Numbered from the stretch's first letter, positions 30,316 through 41,014 are shown. The stretch is DNA of 64,000 nt from Chionoecetes opilio (GCA_016584305.1 JACEEZ010015310.1:125001-189000), one strand, 5' to 3'. Translations and numbers: made by a program. Notes: generated by a model not told the origin, from the sequence alone.

Positions 30316-30540
30316 GCTGGGAAAGTGATTGATGGTGTTCATATGTCAGACTATGTCCTCCAGATGTTGGACTCTGGATCTATTCCTCGTTACATTGAAA
30401 AATGTAAGGAAATAGGGAATATAGATCCATTTAACATACCGCAGCACAAATGGAAGGACATCATGACTGCTTGGTGGCGATCTTCCAGGCTTATTACGCC
30501 AGTGATATATACCACTACCTTGTGAACTTGAAAAGTACGT
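30316..30540 (+). pseudogene. possible SWIM/YqaJ-type element protein fragment
   Basis: One frame reads VHMSDYVLQMLDSGSIPRYI and then EIGNIDPFNIPQHKWKD. After a frame change AIFQAYYASDIYHYLVNLKS follows. This resembles the region DPY-x-hydrophobic ... DIYNYLV that precedes a SWIM zinc finger in a widespread group of animal mobile-element proteins with a YqaJ-like nuclease. Neither the SWIM finger nor the nuclease is seen. A GTACGTAT right after could be a splice donor. The assignment is tentative. Confidence 0.4.
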
Positions 30541-30894
30541 ATATTTAATCACTCTACCCATGTCTACAATTCTTAAAGACTAGTCAATTCCCACTGCAGT
30601 TTAATACACAGTTTAATCACTGCAAACGTAGTAATAATAATGAGCTGTAGCTACTACTGTGTGCGTGAGAGGAACGGTGACTGTGGTGTGCGGGAGCGGA
30701 GGCCGGCGCAGAGAGCCTCGCCCAGTCGCTTACACAATCAGTGAGTACTGAGGGTGGCGTGCTTGCTTATACCCCGATTGATGATGACATTTATTTATTT
30801 AATACTAATTTGTGCATGGTGCTAATTCATTTATCAGAAAATGAAATATATCAATGGAAAGCTAATCCAATTTCGCTTCTACTAATGCAGCCCA
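30541..30894. other. unassigned DNA
   Basis: No recognised element or coding motif. Confidence 0.45.
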
Positions 30895-31034
30895 TTAACT
30901 CTTTATTATAAAAATCCTAACTGCACCACCACGGCCAAGGGCCAACCATTACAGCTCCTCGAAAACAGGGACTACCATCCCATCCCTGGAGGTCACTGCC
31001 AAATGGCGCTATAGGGAAAAAAAAAAAAAAAAAA
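30895..31034 (+). mobile_element. SINE family 1, 3' fragment with A tail
   Basis: TGCACCACCACGGCCAAGGG and CCCTGGAGGTCACTGCC match the SINE body. A poly-A run of about 20 follows. Confidence 0.75.
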
Positions 31035-31035
31035 A

Positions 31036-31162
31036 AAGTGTACAAAGCAGCGCGAAACTCGGGGAGATAATGAGCAAAAGTCGGGATGGTAAGAATTTAG
31101 GACTCAGCGCGAAGCTCGAGGATCGCGAAACTCGCATAGCGTGAAACTCGGGAGAGTACTGT
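31036..31162. mobile_element. pogo-type MITE right half (CCCGAGTTTCGCGC family)
   Basis: It has GTACAAAGCAGCGCGAAACT, TCGGGATGGTAAGAATTTAG and the terminus ACTCGGGAGAGTACTG before TA, parallel to 21812-21993. The SINE next to it resembles the arrangement in 22464-23855. Confidence 0.75.
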
Positions 31163-31199
31163 AGTTAGAGGACAGAAGGGGGCATATGCTGTTCGCCTT

Positions 31200-32600
31200 T
31201 CTGAACACAAGATGATGGAATGAAGGGAAGTGGAGAATCTAATTGAATGAGTTGAAAGGTTATGATTTTGTTGGAATAGGAGAAACAGGGTGGCATGATA
31301 AGATACAGTGGCAGGAAGGTGGACGGCTAGGCATAAGAGGAAGGAAAGTAGGTGAGAAGACGGGTGGAGGAGTTTGTGTTATAGTGAGGGAGAAGGTAGG
31401 AAGGAGGGTATCGGAGATGCACTTCCAGGAAGAAACAGTAGGTAAGTTAAGAGTACAACAAGGGAGACATAATCACAGTCAAGGATCACAGATGTGAAGG
31501 AAGAATGGTGGGTGACTGTGGTGTATATAGGTGTTGAAAAGCGTGCAGAAAACAGAAAACTTTATGATGCATTAAAGAAAACTAGCAGGAGGGTTGGACA
31601 AATGAAATGGACACTTATGGGTGATTTCAATGGAAACAGTGGACCATATTCAATGGAAAATAGTGCACCAACAAACATTAATGAACAGGTGCTATTGGAT
31701 TTTACAGAAAAGGTAAATTGAACAATTATGAATTGGGAGCTAGAAGATCCAGTGATGTGGAGGGATAGAGGTGTGGAATCAGCAATAGATTTATAAACGT
31801 AAACACAGAAGTAGATAGATAGATATTATAGTTTTAAGGCGCCGCAACTGCGGGGTTATTGACGCCTGCTTACAAAAGATACAGTAAAAGTAACATTAAA
31901 AAACAAATTTTAAGATACTGTATAATCAAAATATTTAAAATAACAAAATATATAAAAGAACAATAGAAACACATAAGTAATGAAACTAGAAGTGCATATA
32001 TGGAAGAATAAGGAAATAGATATTTCAGACCCTATAATGATAAAATTTTGTGTGTTGAAGATAGGACTAAGGTACAAGTGTTGAAGACAGAATGGAGGAC
32101 TAAATGGAGGATAGTCAATGCTGCCCGGGAAGAGTACAGCCAAAAACTGTTTGATAAGTTGAGTAGAGAAACTGAGAAGAGCAGTAGGTCTATGGAAGAG
32201 TGGGATCATGACGTTAAAACAGTAATGATGCAGGAGGCAAAGAATACTATAGGAAAGAAGATATACACAAGGGGAACATTTTGTAAAACATAAATAGGAA
32301 CATCTACATAAATATGATAAGAGGGAAGAGGTACTGAGGATGATGAAATAAAGTTAATAATAGAAGGATAGTGGAGTAAAGTAATTAGAAAGGATATGGA
32401 AGTAGAGGGAATGGATAACATTATGATTTACAATGATAGGAATTAAATTGTGGATGTAGGAATTGAGCTAGGGGAAGTAGAAAAGGTAATTGTAGAAACT
32501 AATAATTGGTATACTAAGGCAGAAAACGGCAAAGCTGCGGGGACAGATGGAGTCATTGGGGAATTTAATAAATCTGGAGGGGAAAATGGTAGTCAATCAA
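31200..32600 (+). pseudogene. LINE endonuclease and RT start, degraded (copy D)
   Basis: Pieces in order: NELKGYDFVGIGETGWHD (Glu of the endonuclease site) and GGGVCVIVREKVGRR; then EWWVTVVYIGVE and MKWTLMGDFNGNSG (GDFN). After about 200 bp of unrelated AT-rich DNA comes a linker with WRIVNAAREEYSQKLFDKL. AENGKAAGTDGVIGEFNKSG, the start of the RT domain, follows at about 32520. It is truncated there by a degenerate tandem repeat. Multiple stops and frame changes show an old copy. It could belong to the same family as the LINE at 52.4-58.7 kb, but no region overlaps to prove it. Confidence 0.75.
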
Positions 32601-33110
32601 TTAGTAGGGGAGCCCGCTGGATTTCATTTACACTTTTGGGAACGAAAGGTTTGATGGTTTTGATCTGTTGCTACATATAGGGGAATGAAAGAAAACATTT
32701 CTTAAGTGCAGCATTCATGGGGTTTAGAGGGAGCAGGCCACCAAGCCCACCCAAAAAGAGGTCTTCATTTACACTTTAGAGAACAATGCTGAAATTAACA
32801 TGGATCAATACCAGTATACTACTGGATTAAAATATACAACTTAAGAAAAAAAAAATTCCGGGAGTTCCATTTAAGAAGGGTCTTTGTGGAGGGTCAAAGA
32901 GGGCCTCAATTACACTTTGAAGAACAAAGTTGAAACTCATAATGGTGGTTGCCCTTACATAACTTGTCCAAAATACAAAACTTAAGAAAATATATTCGCT
33001 GGCAATTTTGCTTAAGAAGGTTCAGTTAGGATCAGGAAGTGTTCAAGATTATATAAGGTTATATTTCACTTTGGAGAACAATGCTTAATTTCACTTTGCT
33101 CACATCTTTT
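32600..33110. repeat. degenerate ~145-bp tandem repeat
   Basis: Four diverged units each carry ATTTACACTTT-like and GAGAACAATGCTG-like motifs; the cores begin near 32626, 32767, 32909 and 33063. TTAAGAAGGGTC-like and ACTTAAGAAAA motifs recur between them. No coding content. Confidence 0.6.
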
Positions 33111-33121
33111 GTATCACTAAT

Positions 33122-33620
33122 TAGAAATACAGTGGTGCACCAAGTTACGCAGAGTCTTGGTTCGCGATTACAAGGTTTCATGGTACCTCTAAATATTCCC
33201 CGTTTCAAGTTGCGTGCATCTAGCTATACATGAAGTTTCGCGTCGCAGTCGAGCGTTTTTTTTTTCTACCACGACGCCTGCACAGTACAATCACGCCAAA
33301 CGCAGGTAGAAACACCTAGAGTTGCATGCATAAACACGAGGCGCTCACAACCTCACAGAGTGCAATCACGCTCGGGATTGTATAAACAAACTCTCACCTT
33401 GAACTTGATCTAGAGTTGGGAGTCACCCAGCGATGGGTCTTCTGCAGTCACCGTGCTGTGCAGTGCACCATGTGGTGCTGTTAGAGGTAGGAGGGGAAAA
33501 TGGAACCCTTAGTTTTGCTTCTGTCACGACCCTGAACTATCGCTACACGCTAAGCACTCGTACGCAATGGTAATCCTCACCTCAGCCATGGTACTTGAAG
33601 GATACACTATCTCAATATAT
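33122..33620. mobile_element. possible DNA-element end, rest unassigned
   Basis: ACAGTGGTGCACCAAGTTAC after a T resembles a left terminus of a TA-type element. No opposite end was found. The remainder, to the next element at 33622, shows nothing recognisable. Confidence 0.3.
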
Positions 33621-33621
33621 A

Positions 33622-34893
33622 CAGTCGACCCTCGATTTACCGGACCTCGGTTTAACGGACTTCAGATTTAACGGACTCAATTTGCGTGACAAATTTGCGG
33701 GCAAGAATGGCATGCCAGACCGCTTATCGCCGCTCGAATTGTCAACTCAACATAATATATTATTTTCTAATTTCATTTTGGAATGCTTGCGTTTTAAGGA
33801 GTTTTGATGTATCATATATTAAGATATATAAGGAAGGAACCTGTGTTGCTAGTGATTTAGTGGTAGAAGGGGTTTATTGTTTAAAATAGTGATTATTAGT
33901 GTTATGGGGTGGTCGCTGCAAGACTGTCTCCCTGTCACCTCAACACCTTAAATCACCCTTATTTAAGGTGACTGACCTAAATAGTGACACGTGTATAGAA
34001 CAGCTCATCACAACCATATAATATACATAATAATGAGCAATAGTAATGATAATAAGCAATACCTTTGACAGCCCACGCCTGTGTCTGGTTTGTTTGTTTT
34101 TCTTCTTCTTCTTGTGACCTCTTCTGCTTAGGATCGCTTTGTAGGTTTGTCAAGTTCAAGCTCGAGCTTGAAACATATCTCCTACTTTGCCACTCTGTAG
34201 CCCTTTCTTTAGTTTTCTTTCTTTTCCATTTTTCTTTTATATTAGTTTTGATCATTTGTTTATCTTTCACTAGCCAGACGGTGAGAGAAAATACCAACAT
34301 ATTAGGGATAACTCATCACTTTACGGGAGACTTTTTCTTCTTTTTTATCTCATTTTGGGGTGATTATAATGTCTCATGATGCTGCTGCTGCTGCTGAGCG
34401 CCTTGCTTGTATTTTCATATCTTTACTCATATGTATGAATAATAGCCATTAAAATGTGATTATATGTCTACATTCACCTAGAATAATGATATTTCATAGC
34501 ATACCAAGCAGTAATGAGCGAGCCTGGATACTTACTACCTCTCCTAATACCAGTCCCGAACAGTTGTGGGCGAGTGTGCCAATCCCTGAGATCAGCCAGT
34601 CACTGTTTACCTCCCAACATAGCTACACGGTCTGGTTGTTTGTGAATATTCCTCATTTATTTCACAGCGTGTAGGAGCGTACCAAATCCAGCATGTAGCG
34701 CCAGTCACTGTTTACCTCCAAACATAGCTACACGGTCTGCTTTGTGTTTGTGATGATTTCTCATTTATTTAAAAAAAAATCCAGTTTTTCCTGTATTTTC
34801 ACACCCTTGGGAAAATACCCTTGCTCTAACGGACAATCGGCTTTAACGGACCACTTCTCCCCCCTTTTAGTCCGATAAATTGAGGGTTGACTG
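33622..34893. mobile_element. pogo-type element (CAGTCGACCCTCGATTTACC)
   Basis: The left end is CAGTCGACCCTCGATTTACC; the right end mirrors it as AAATTGAGGGTTGACTG. TA is present on both sides (33620-33621, 34894-34895). GTTTAACGGAC and TTTAACGGACC lie next to the ends. A hairpin repeat is nested at 34093-34200. A duplicated block with CAGTCACTGTTTACCTCC occurs at about 34600 and 34700. No transposase is visible. Confidence 0.85.
34093..34200 (-). repeat. hairpin repeat (SINE-like), copy 2
   Basis: TTCTTCTTCTTGTGACC, TAGGATCGCTTTGTAGG and the palindrome TCAAGCTCGAGCTTGA match the copies at 22904 and 52254. The outer side reads GCCACTCTGTAGCCC, which resembles the complement of a tRNA-like SINE head. 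Confidence 0.75.
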
Positions 34894-34932
34894 TATATAT
34901 ATATATACTCGTAATAATGTATAATATATATA

Positions 34933-36074
34933 CACAACCCTCGTTTTCCCGGACTATTAGGGGGGAGCACTGGTTCGGTAACCACAAACGTCCAGGAATC
35001 GCAACAGTCCGAGGCCATTACCCACCCCCGGATGTTTATCCTACTCTAGTATTTACTGTCCAGCAACCATCAATATCCCCGCTATGGGTTAAATAGTGGG
35101 CAGCCTGGGGTTAATCCCTACAGGGGGTTCTGCGTCCCTGGCCACGGTGAGCAGTAAGGCCAATCCCTGACATAGATTTGTTGGGGGGGGGGGGGGGTTG
35201 CAACCCTTCCCTGTAAAAACTAAACTAGCCACAAACATAGTACAGAGTCGCTGGAGGTCCTGGTGATGGCTCTCGAGGCGCTGCACGAGGAGGCAAAGCC
35301 TTTGGGACTTGAGGTCTCCTGACTCAAGACCAAGGTCCAGGTGTTTGGAGACTTACTAGATGAAGCAGTACAGTCTGTTCATGCATGTGGCGAGGACATT
35401 GAGATCTTGGAAAGTTTTACATACCTTGGTAGCGCAGTCCATAATGACGGCGGGTCACGTCAAGTAGTCTTACGGCGGATTGGCATAGCCCACGGTGTTA
35501 TGGACTCGCTCAGCGGGTGTATTTGGCGTTGTCGGTACCTGTGCAGGAGGACAAAGATCCGGATCTTCAAGTCGCTTGTGATCCCTGTCTTACTCTATGG
35601 TTGTGAGACATGGACACTAAATAGTGACTTGAAGAGACGAATCAATGCCTTTGGTAATAAGTGTCTTCGCAGAATCATGGGGTATCGCTGGGATGATTAC
35701 GTGTCAAATCAGCGATTGCACCGTGAGACTGAATCGAGGCCTATTACCTGCATAGTCCGTCAGCGCCAACTTCGGCTATATGGGCATGTGGCACGCTACC
35801 CTGAAACCGATCCTTCCCATCGGGTTGTATCTGTAAGAGACAATCCGGCGTGGAGGAGGCCAAGGGGGCGCCCACAAGGCTCGTGGCTGGGGCAAGTTGA
35901 TGTTTCTTGTCGAGAGCTGCTTGGTATGGGAAAGGAGCCTGCATGGGAACACGCGCGTAGTGACCCCCGGGAGTGGCGTCGTAGGGTGGGCGAGGCAACG
36001 CGCCCCCCGGCGTATGCCCCCAATGATTGATGATTGAACCATCAATATCAACTACCCCGGACTTTTATGTCACT
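34933..36074 (-). mobile_element. pogo-type MITE (TCGTTTTCCCGGA family) split by an RTE insertion
   Basis: CACAACCCTCGTTTTCCCGG after a TA, then GGACTATTAGGGGGGAGCAC and the interior to AACCATCAATATC (35077), parallel the right end of 12795-13705 in inverted orientation. The MITE resumes at 36037 with the same AACCATCAATATC and continues AACTACCCCGGACTTTTA to about 36074, where it is truncated. Confidence 0.85.
35078..36036 (+). pseudogene. RTE-type LINE copy 2, chimeric insertion with 13-bp duplication
   Basis: It is flanked by AACCATCAATATC on both sides (35065-35077, 36037-36049). The first ~169 bp (35078-35246) do not resemble the other RTE copies and contain a run of 14 G. From 35247 the RTE follows: LEVLVMALEALHEEAKPLGL, a stop at 35322-35324 (TGA for Trp), then an open 229-codon stretch with FTYLGSAVHNDGGSR, VLLYGCETWTLNS, RRIMGYRWDDYVSNQRLH and GHVARYPETDPSHR to APND. 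It ends ATGATTGATGATTG. This is the RT thumb and C-terminal part only. Confidence 0.85.
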
Positions 36075-36215
36075 TTGTTGTTTTTATCGCTGCGAGGATC
36101 CCTTGGGGAACACTATGAGCCCTGGTGATTTCCTATGATGCTATCACAGGCACTGTAGTTGACCTGGGGCCAGATGCTGAGAGTGAGCTAGGGTGCCCTA
36201 TCCACTAGGGCGCCT
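36075..36215 (-). mobile_element. SINE family 3 copy
   Basis: The minus strand starts GGCGCCCTAGTGGATAGGGC, a tRNA-like A-box region, and continues through CCAGGTCAACTACAGTGCC to CATAGTGTTCCCCAAGGGAT. It shares its body with 29045-29930. Confidence 0.65.
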
Positions 36216-36760
36216 GTGGTAAGGCAAACTGCCCTCCCACCGCTATGCTCAGACGAGAATGCCGCCTTAGTGGCACCGCTAAAGGCGCTGAAAACTAAGG
36301 CACGGTCTGACCATGCCTTAGTGAGCTGCTGTTGGCCTTTGACAGACATTCATCTTCTGTTTAGAAGGCAAATACAGCCTTGTTTCAGTTCCTACAACGT
36401 AACAATTGGTGTTTACGTAATAATAGTGTTGCAAGGTGTGTATGAATCGATCGTGGAAGACTAAATGTGGCACTAGGGTGTTAAATGCTGGCAATAGAAA
36501 TGTTGTGTGTTGTGTGTTGGGCGGGCGGGCGGCGGGCGGCGCGCGGCGGGTGACTGCATGGCCATGCATGGGTGTGTGTCACCGAGGGTGCTTTTCCCGC
36601 ACTAAAATGTTGTACTATTACACGGTATTATCATACTACCAGATGATATTTAGGACAACTGAACATACCATCACTTCACGAGACATTAGTGCATATCATG
36701 AATGTATAAAAATTACAGTTAACTATACCTATAAGATAATGAGAGCAAAATGAAATCGTG
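36216..36760. other. unassigned DNA with a GC-rich patch
   Basis: A GC-rich tract of GGC/GGGC units lies at about 36519-36551. No coding motif is recognised. Confidence 0.5.
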
Positions 36761-36762
36761 TA

Positions 36763-37330
36763 CAGGGAGGTCCCGTTATACGAGCATTCGGTATACGAGA
36801 ATCCGATGATATGAGATGTGTAAATTAGGGTCTATTTTCAATATACGAGATCGAAAATCCAATGATAAGACATTCAAACTGGGGTGAGTAAAATGATCAA
36901 GTTCAAAATGCTCGCCCTACCACTCCCGGGCTGGACAAAGGGGGATTTGGTTGACCCCAGTGAGGTCACCCCTAGCAAGCCTTGACCTGAAGGGTAATTA
37001 ATCATATGGCGCGGCCTGACATTTAGGGGTAATTAGCAGGTGTGGGGCCCCAACCTTGGGACCGGTCAGGTCACCCCTAGCAAGGCGTGACCTGAAGGGT
37101 AATTAAGCATATGGCGCGGCCTGACCTTTAGGGGTAATTAGCAGGTGTGCAGCCCCAGCCTTGGGACCGCTACACTACCTTCTCTTGTATCACGCGGCGT
37201 CCCCTACATTACAACGTCTGTTTTGCTTGTTATGCATGTTTTATGTTTAATTAATGTGCAGTTATGTTATTTTATGTGCTATTTTCTCTTTCAGAATGCT
37301 TTTTCTACATAATAGGTAGTACAGTGTGGG
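36763..37330 (-). mobile_element. TA-flanked MITE (CAGGGAGGTCCC family), copy 2, truncated
   Basis: It begins CAGGGAGGTCCCGTTATACG after a TA and is an inverted copy of the right two thirds of 27892-28682, including both tandem units. The end at TACAGTGTGGG is cut by the RTE copy that follows. Confidence 0.85.
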
Positions 37331-38711
37331 TTCCTGACTGGAAAAGGGGGCTGGTCGTCCCTATCTGGCAAGGGAAAGGGGACCGTCAGGACTGCAACAA
37401 TTACCGCGGTATTACACTGCTCAGCGTACCAGGCAAGGTGCTTGCCCATCTATTGCTGACACGAATTCGCAGTCATCTGGTGAAGCATCAGAGACCTCAG
37501 CAGTCTGGGTTCACGCCTGGTAAGTCAACAACGGACCGTATCCTAGCGCTTCGTGTCCTGGTGGAACGCCGACGTGAGTTTCGACAGGGGATGCTTGCAG
37601 CCTATGTTGATCTCAAGAAGGCGTTTGACTCAGTGCATCGTGAGTCACTCTGGGATCTTCTGCGACTTCGAGGGATTCCTGCAAGGACTATTGGTTTGAT
37701 AACTGGTCTGTATTCTGGGACAGATAGTGCTGTGAAGTGTGGGGCAGGTGTATCCAGCTTCTTTCCTGTGAATACAGGAGTGAGGCAAGGGTGCATCACT
37801 TTTCAATGCTTGTATGGACTGGGTATTGGACAAGGTTGTAGATCAAAGTGATTGTGGAGCATCCGTCGGCAACACCAAGATCACTGATCTTGTTTTTGCC
37901 GATGATGCAGTAATCTTTGCTGAGTCGCTGGAGGTCCTGGTGAAGGCTCTCGAGGCGCTGCAAAAGGAGGCAAAGCCTTTGGGACTTTAGGTCTCCTGGC
38001 TCAAGACCAAGGTCCAGGTGTTTGGAGACTTACTAGATGAAGCAGTACAGTCTGTTCATGCATATGGCGAGGACATTGAGATCTTGGAAAGTTTTACATA
38101 CCTTGGTAGCGCAGTCCATAATGACGGCGGGTCACGTCAAGAAGTCTTACGGCGGATTGGCATAGCTCACGGTGTTATGGACTCGCTCAGCGATTTTTGC
38201 CGTTGTCGGTACCTGTGCAGGAGGACAAAGATCCGGATCTTCAAGTCGCTTGTGATCCCTCTTACTCTATGGTTGTGAGAGATGGACACTAAATAGTGAC
38301 TTGAAGAAACGAATCTATGCCTTTGGTAATAAGTGTCTTCGCAGAATCATGGGGTATCGCTGGGATGATTACGTGTCAAATCAGCGATTGCACCGTGAGA
38401 CTGAATCGAGGCCTATTACCTGCATAGTCCGTCAGCACCAACTTCAGCTATATGGGCATGTGGCACGCTACCCTGAAACCGATCCTTCCCATCGGGTTGT
38501 ATCTGTAAGAGACAATCCGGCGTGGAGGAGGCCAAGGGGGCGCCCACAAGGCTCGTGGCTGGGCAAGTTGATGTTTCTTGTCAAGAGCTGCTTGGTATGG
38601 GAAAGGAGCCTGCTTGGGAACCCGCGTGTGGTGACCCCCGGGAGTGGCGTCGTAGGGTGGGCGAGGCGACGCGCCCCCCGGCGTATGCCCCCAATGATTG
38701 ATGATTGATTG
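37331..38711 (+). pseudogene. RTE-type LINE copy 3 (longest RT)
   Basis: It extends furthest 5': VPDWKRGLVVPIWQGKGDRQ, NNYRGITLLSVPGKV, HQRPQQSGFTPGKSTTDRIL, then AYVDLKKAFDSVHRESLW and TGVRQGC. A deletion of about 11 bp after GVRQGC (compare 57264-58263) shifts the frame. LVFADDAVIFAES (FADD, about 37893), a stop at 37987-37989 and the C-terminal part to the ATGATTGATGATTGATTGA end follow. A small deletion near 38262 shifts the frame again. Another frame change lies near 38560. Confidence 0.9.
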
Positions 38712-39013
38712 AATTTACCCCAGAGTTAGGTCCAATTTACCCCATTTAGTGTAACAATGCGGTCCGCACTTCTCAGTGTATTGCTAACAGAGCTATAATG
38801 GAAATTTGTTCAAATTTTAATGACATATAGGTAGTGACCCTCCTATGATTGTATTAATTTTTTTTTTTGCTTATTTCAATAAATATGGAAACTAGATCAA
38901 AGTTTGTCAAAACCAGGACCAAATTACCCCGGTCGGCACTATTTAAAAACATTCAATGTATTTAGTGCCCAGAGCAGCTCTGTATGTACTGTACAAAGGC
39001 CGTTATACTGTAA
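38712..39013. other. unassigned DNA
   Basis: Two AATTTACCCCAG / AATTTACCCCATT motifs and AAATTACCCCGG recur here, but no element boundary or coding motif is recognised. Confidence 0.45.
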
Positions 39014-39246
39014 AGCTCCGTCCACACTAGAGGGCAAAGCCCGCCAGGCAGTGCCCGTCACTGGCAAAAGCCCGCGGGCACACCAAAACTGCTGTCCACA
39101 CAGCAGAGCCTGCCTGGCCCAGTCAGAGGCGAGCAGCTGGGCAGCCAGGCAGTGTACAACAACAATGCGAAGCAAGAAGGACCGTAAGAAGCTAAAACTG
39201 GGTACCATAATCATTGCTATGTGCCTGAAAAAGAAAAAAGGACAAA

Positions 39247-39465
39247 GTGGAGAAAAAGAAGCGGTGCAAAGACTGGCTAAGTAAAAGAAAACAGTTGGGA
39301 AGTCATGTTACGATTTTTCGAGAATTGCAAGATGGAAATATGCGTGACTTCATAAACTATGTGAGAATGGACTCAAGTACATTCTATAAACTCCTTGCAA
39401 AAGTAACGCCATATATAGAAAAGCAGGACACCAGAATGAGGGACAGCATAACCTTTCTGACTTCT
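39247..39465 (+). pseudogene. Harbinger transposase N-terminus
   Basis: The frame reads WLSKRKQLGSHVTIFRELQD and then NMRDFINYVRMDSSTFYKLL, KVTPYIEKQDTRMRDSITF. The pattern F-x-x-Y-x-R-M-x-x-x-F-x-x-LL-x-x-V-x-P-x-I-x-K-x-D-T-x-x-R is that of PIF/Harbinger transposases upstream of the DDE domain. It stops being homologous at about 39465, where the minus-strand gene remnant begins. DDE residues are absent. Confidence 0.75.
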
Positions 39466-39716
39466 CTTTTTTTCTCAGTTCCCGTCTGTGTTGGTTGCGG
39501 AGTGTGTCTATTTTCTTTCTAATCTCATCCACTGTCACGGACACACCTACATCTTGCATTTCCTTTGCAATACTCTGGATAGCAGCAGTTTTTTTGTCTG
39601 TCTCTGTATATGTCCATATTCACTTTCCATAGGCACGGGTGTTGCCGATAAAATTCAATTAGGTGAAGGATCGCATATCTTGACCACTGATTCTTACTGG
39701 GCGGAGGGGTAGACAT
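39400..39716 (-). pseudogene. MADF/Myb-like protein of the Harbinger element
   Basis: An ATG at 39714-39716 starts MSTPPPSKNQWSRYAILHLI, then EFYRQHPCLWKVNMDIYRDR. A frameshift at a T run near 39590 leads to EMQDVGVSVTVDEIRKKIDT and LRNQHRRELRKKEK. The motif hydrophobic-EFYR-x-HP-x-LW ... YR-x-R ... V-x-x-x-x-KKI-x-x-LR-x-x-x-x-RE is a MADF domain. In Harbinger elements such a protein partners the transposase in DNA binding. It overlaps the end of the transposase remnant tail to tail. Confidence 0.75.
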
Positions 39717-39957
39717 GATGTTCTGATGTAGACGTAGTGTAAATTCCTGACAAACTGTCAATCATGGCTCCAAAGATCCGCATGTAACCTCGTATGTCTG
39801 GCAGCGATGCACTGCCGGGCAGTGCCTGGTGAAATCGCTCACCTACCATCACAGGCATTTTACTCATTTGCCCGCGGGCACAAGCGGTGAGCCCGTCAAC
39901 AGGCAAACTGCTCGCTTGTGCCCGCGGGCATTGCCCGTTAGTGTGGACTGAGCTTAA

Positions 39958-40593
39958 GGCTTTGATTTGAATCAGTCTACAGCCAGAAATGGATTATGCT
40001 GGATGTGGATGGAGTGTGGGGGTGTTTGGCGGTCGCTACTGCCCTTACCACTCACGTTTTCTGTAACTTTTTTTGCTCTGTATATTTTGCCCTATGCCAA
40101 AAGTATATCCTACCTGGCACAACAATATACAGTGACTGTTGGAAAGCTTATAGTGGCCTCAGCGACCTGGGGGTAGATTCAGCAAACCATTTTCTAGGTA
40201 AAACTCTGGTAAATTTCCTCGTACTCCGTGCACATGGCAAGACCCTATTCAGCAAACACTTACGATATTGTAAATCTCCTGGTAACCTACGAGTGCTCCC
40301 TGTATCTAGTAGCGGCTTACCAGCAGATTTACCATATATAGTAGCGGGAAGGAACACTGTCTCCTGTAGCTGATTTCATCCTCTAGCTACTTATATAGGT
40401 AAGTTCTGATGGTGAATACTAATTTGTGATAATTTATATTGTTGCAAGAGTAGGGACATGTATACTAATAACCGAAATAAGTGCAACAGGCCGTGCAATG
40501 GACTTCACTTAGTTACCCTGTGTTTGTGTCCGTGGCGGCGATATTGTGTCGTCATTTTAAGCACTGTTTTGATGTTCCACAGTTCATATGGTG
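39958..40593. other. unassigned DNA
   Basis: At about 40170 GGGGGTAGATTCAGCAAACC resembles the complement of a motif at about 48588-48612, possibly an element terminus. No coding motif. Confidence 0.4.
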
Positions 40594-40950
40594 GTGTGTG
40601 GTGGGGCTGGCAACATGTGGCAGGCAGGTGTGGTGTGTGGTGGGGCTGGCAACATGTGGCAGGCAGGTGTGGTGTGTGGTGGGGCTGGCAACAGGTGGCA
40701 GGCAGGTGTGGTGTGTGGTGGGGCTGGCAACAGGTGGCAGGCAGGTGTGGTGTATGGTGGGGTAACAGGTGCCAGGCAGGTGTGTGAGTCGCTGGCGGCG
40801 ATGTTATTAGTGTCATCATTTTTCGGTGGGGGCAGCAGGTGTGCTGATGGTAGTGGTATGTGGTGTGGGCAGCAGGTGTGGTGGTGTGTGGGGGGCAGCA
40901 GGTGTGGTGGTGGTGTGGTGGGGGCATTAGGTACCAAGCAGGTGTGGTAG
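40594..40950. repeat. ~37-bp minisatellite and related GTGG-rich DNA
   Basis: About five units with GGTGTGGTGTGTGGTGGGGC and TGGCAACATGTGGCAGGCA lie at 40594-40785; looser GCAGGTGTGGTGGTG units follow to 40950. Open frames on both strands are repeat artefacts. Confidence 0.9.
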
Positions 40951-41014
40951 TAGTCCTGTAGCTGAATTTAACTTATAGGAAGGTAATGATTGCAAAGAAA
41001 TATTTAGGTCTCAT

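Larger units (their letters stand above)
39014..39954. mobile_element. PIF/Harbinger-type element
   Basis: The inverted ends are AGCTCCGTCCACACTAG and the mirrored TAGTGTGGACTGAGCT. TAA is duplicated on both sides (39011-39013, 39955-39957), the 3-bp TWA-type duplication of PIF/Harbinger elements. Subterminal GCCCGCGGGCA palindromes occur at both ends. Inside lie a transposase N-terminus (plus) and a MADF-type protein (minus), the two-gene layout of Harbinger elements, both broken. At 941 bp it is far shorter than an autonomous copy. Confidence 0.9.

Noticed and set aside
35744..36051. Open frames antisense to the RTE copies (also at 7354-7664 and 57185-57554)
   Set aside because: They are complements of the conserved RTE C-terminal coding region and recur only because the RTE copies do.
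40481..40950. Glycine/tryptophan- and histidine/proline-rich open frames on both strands
   Set aside because: They are readings of a ~37-bp minisatellite; both strands are open for the same reason.
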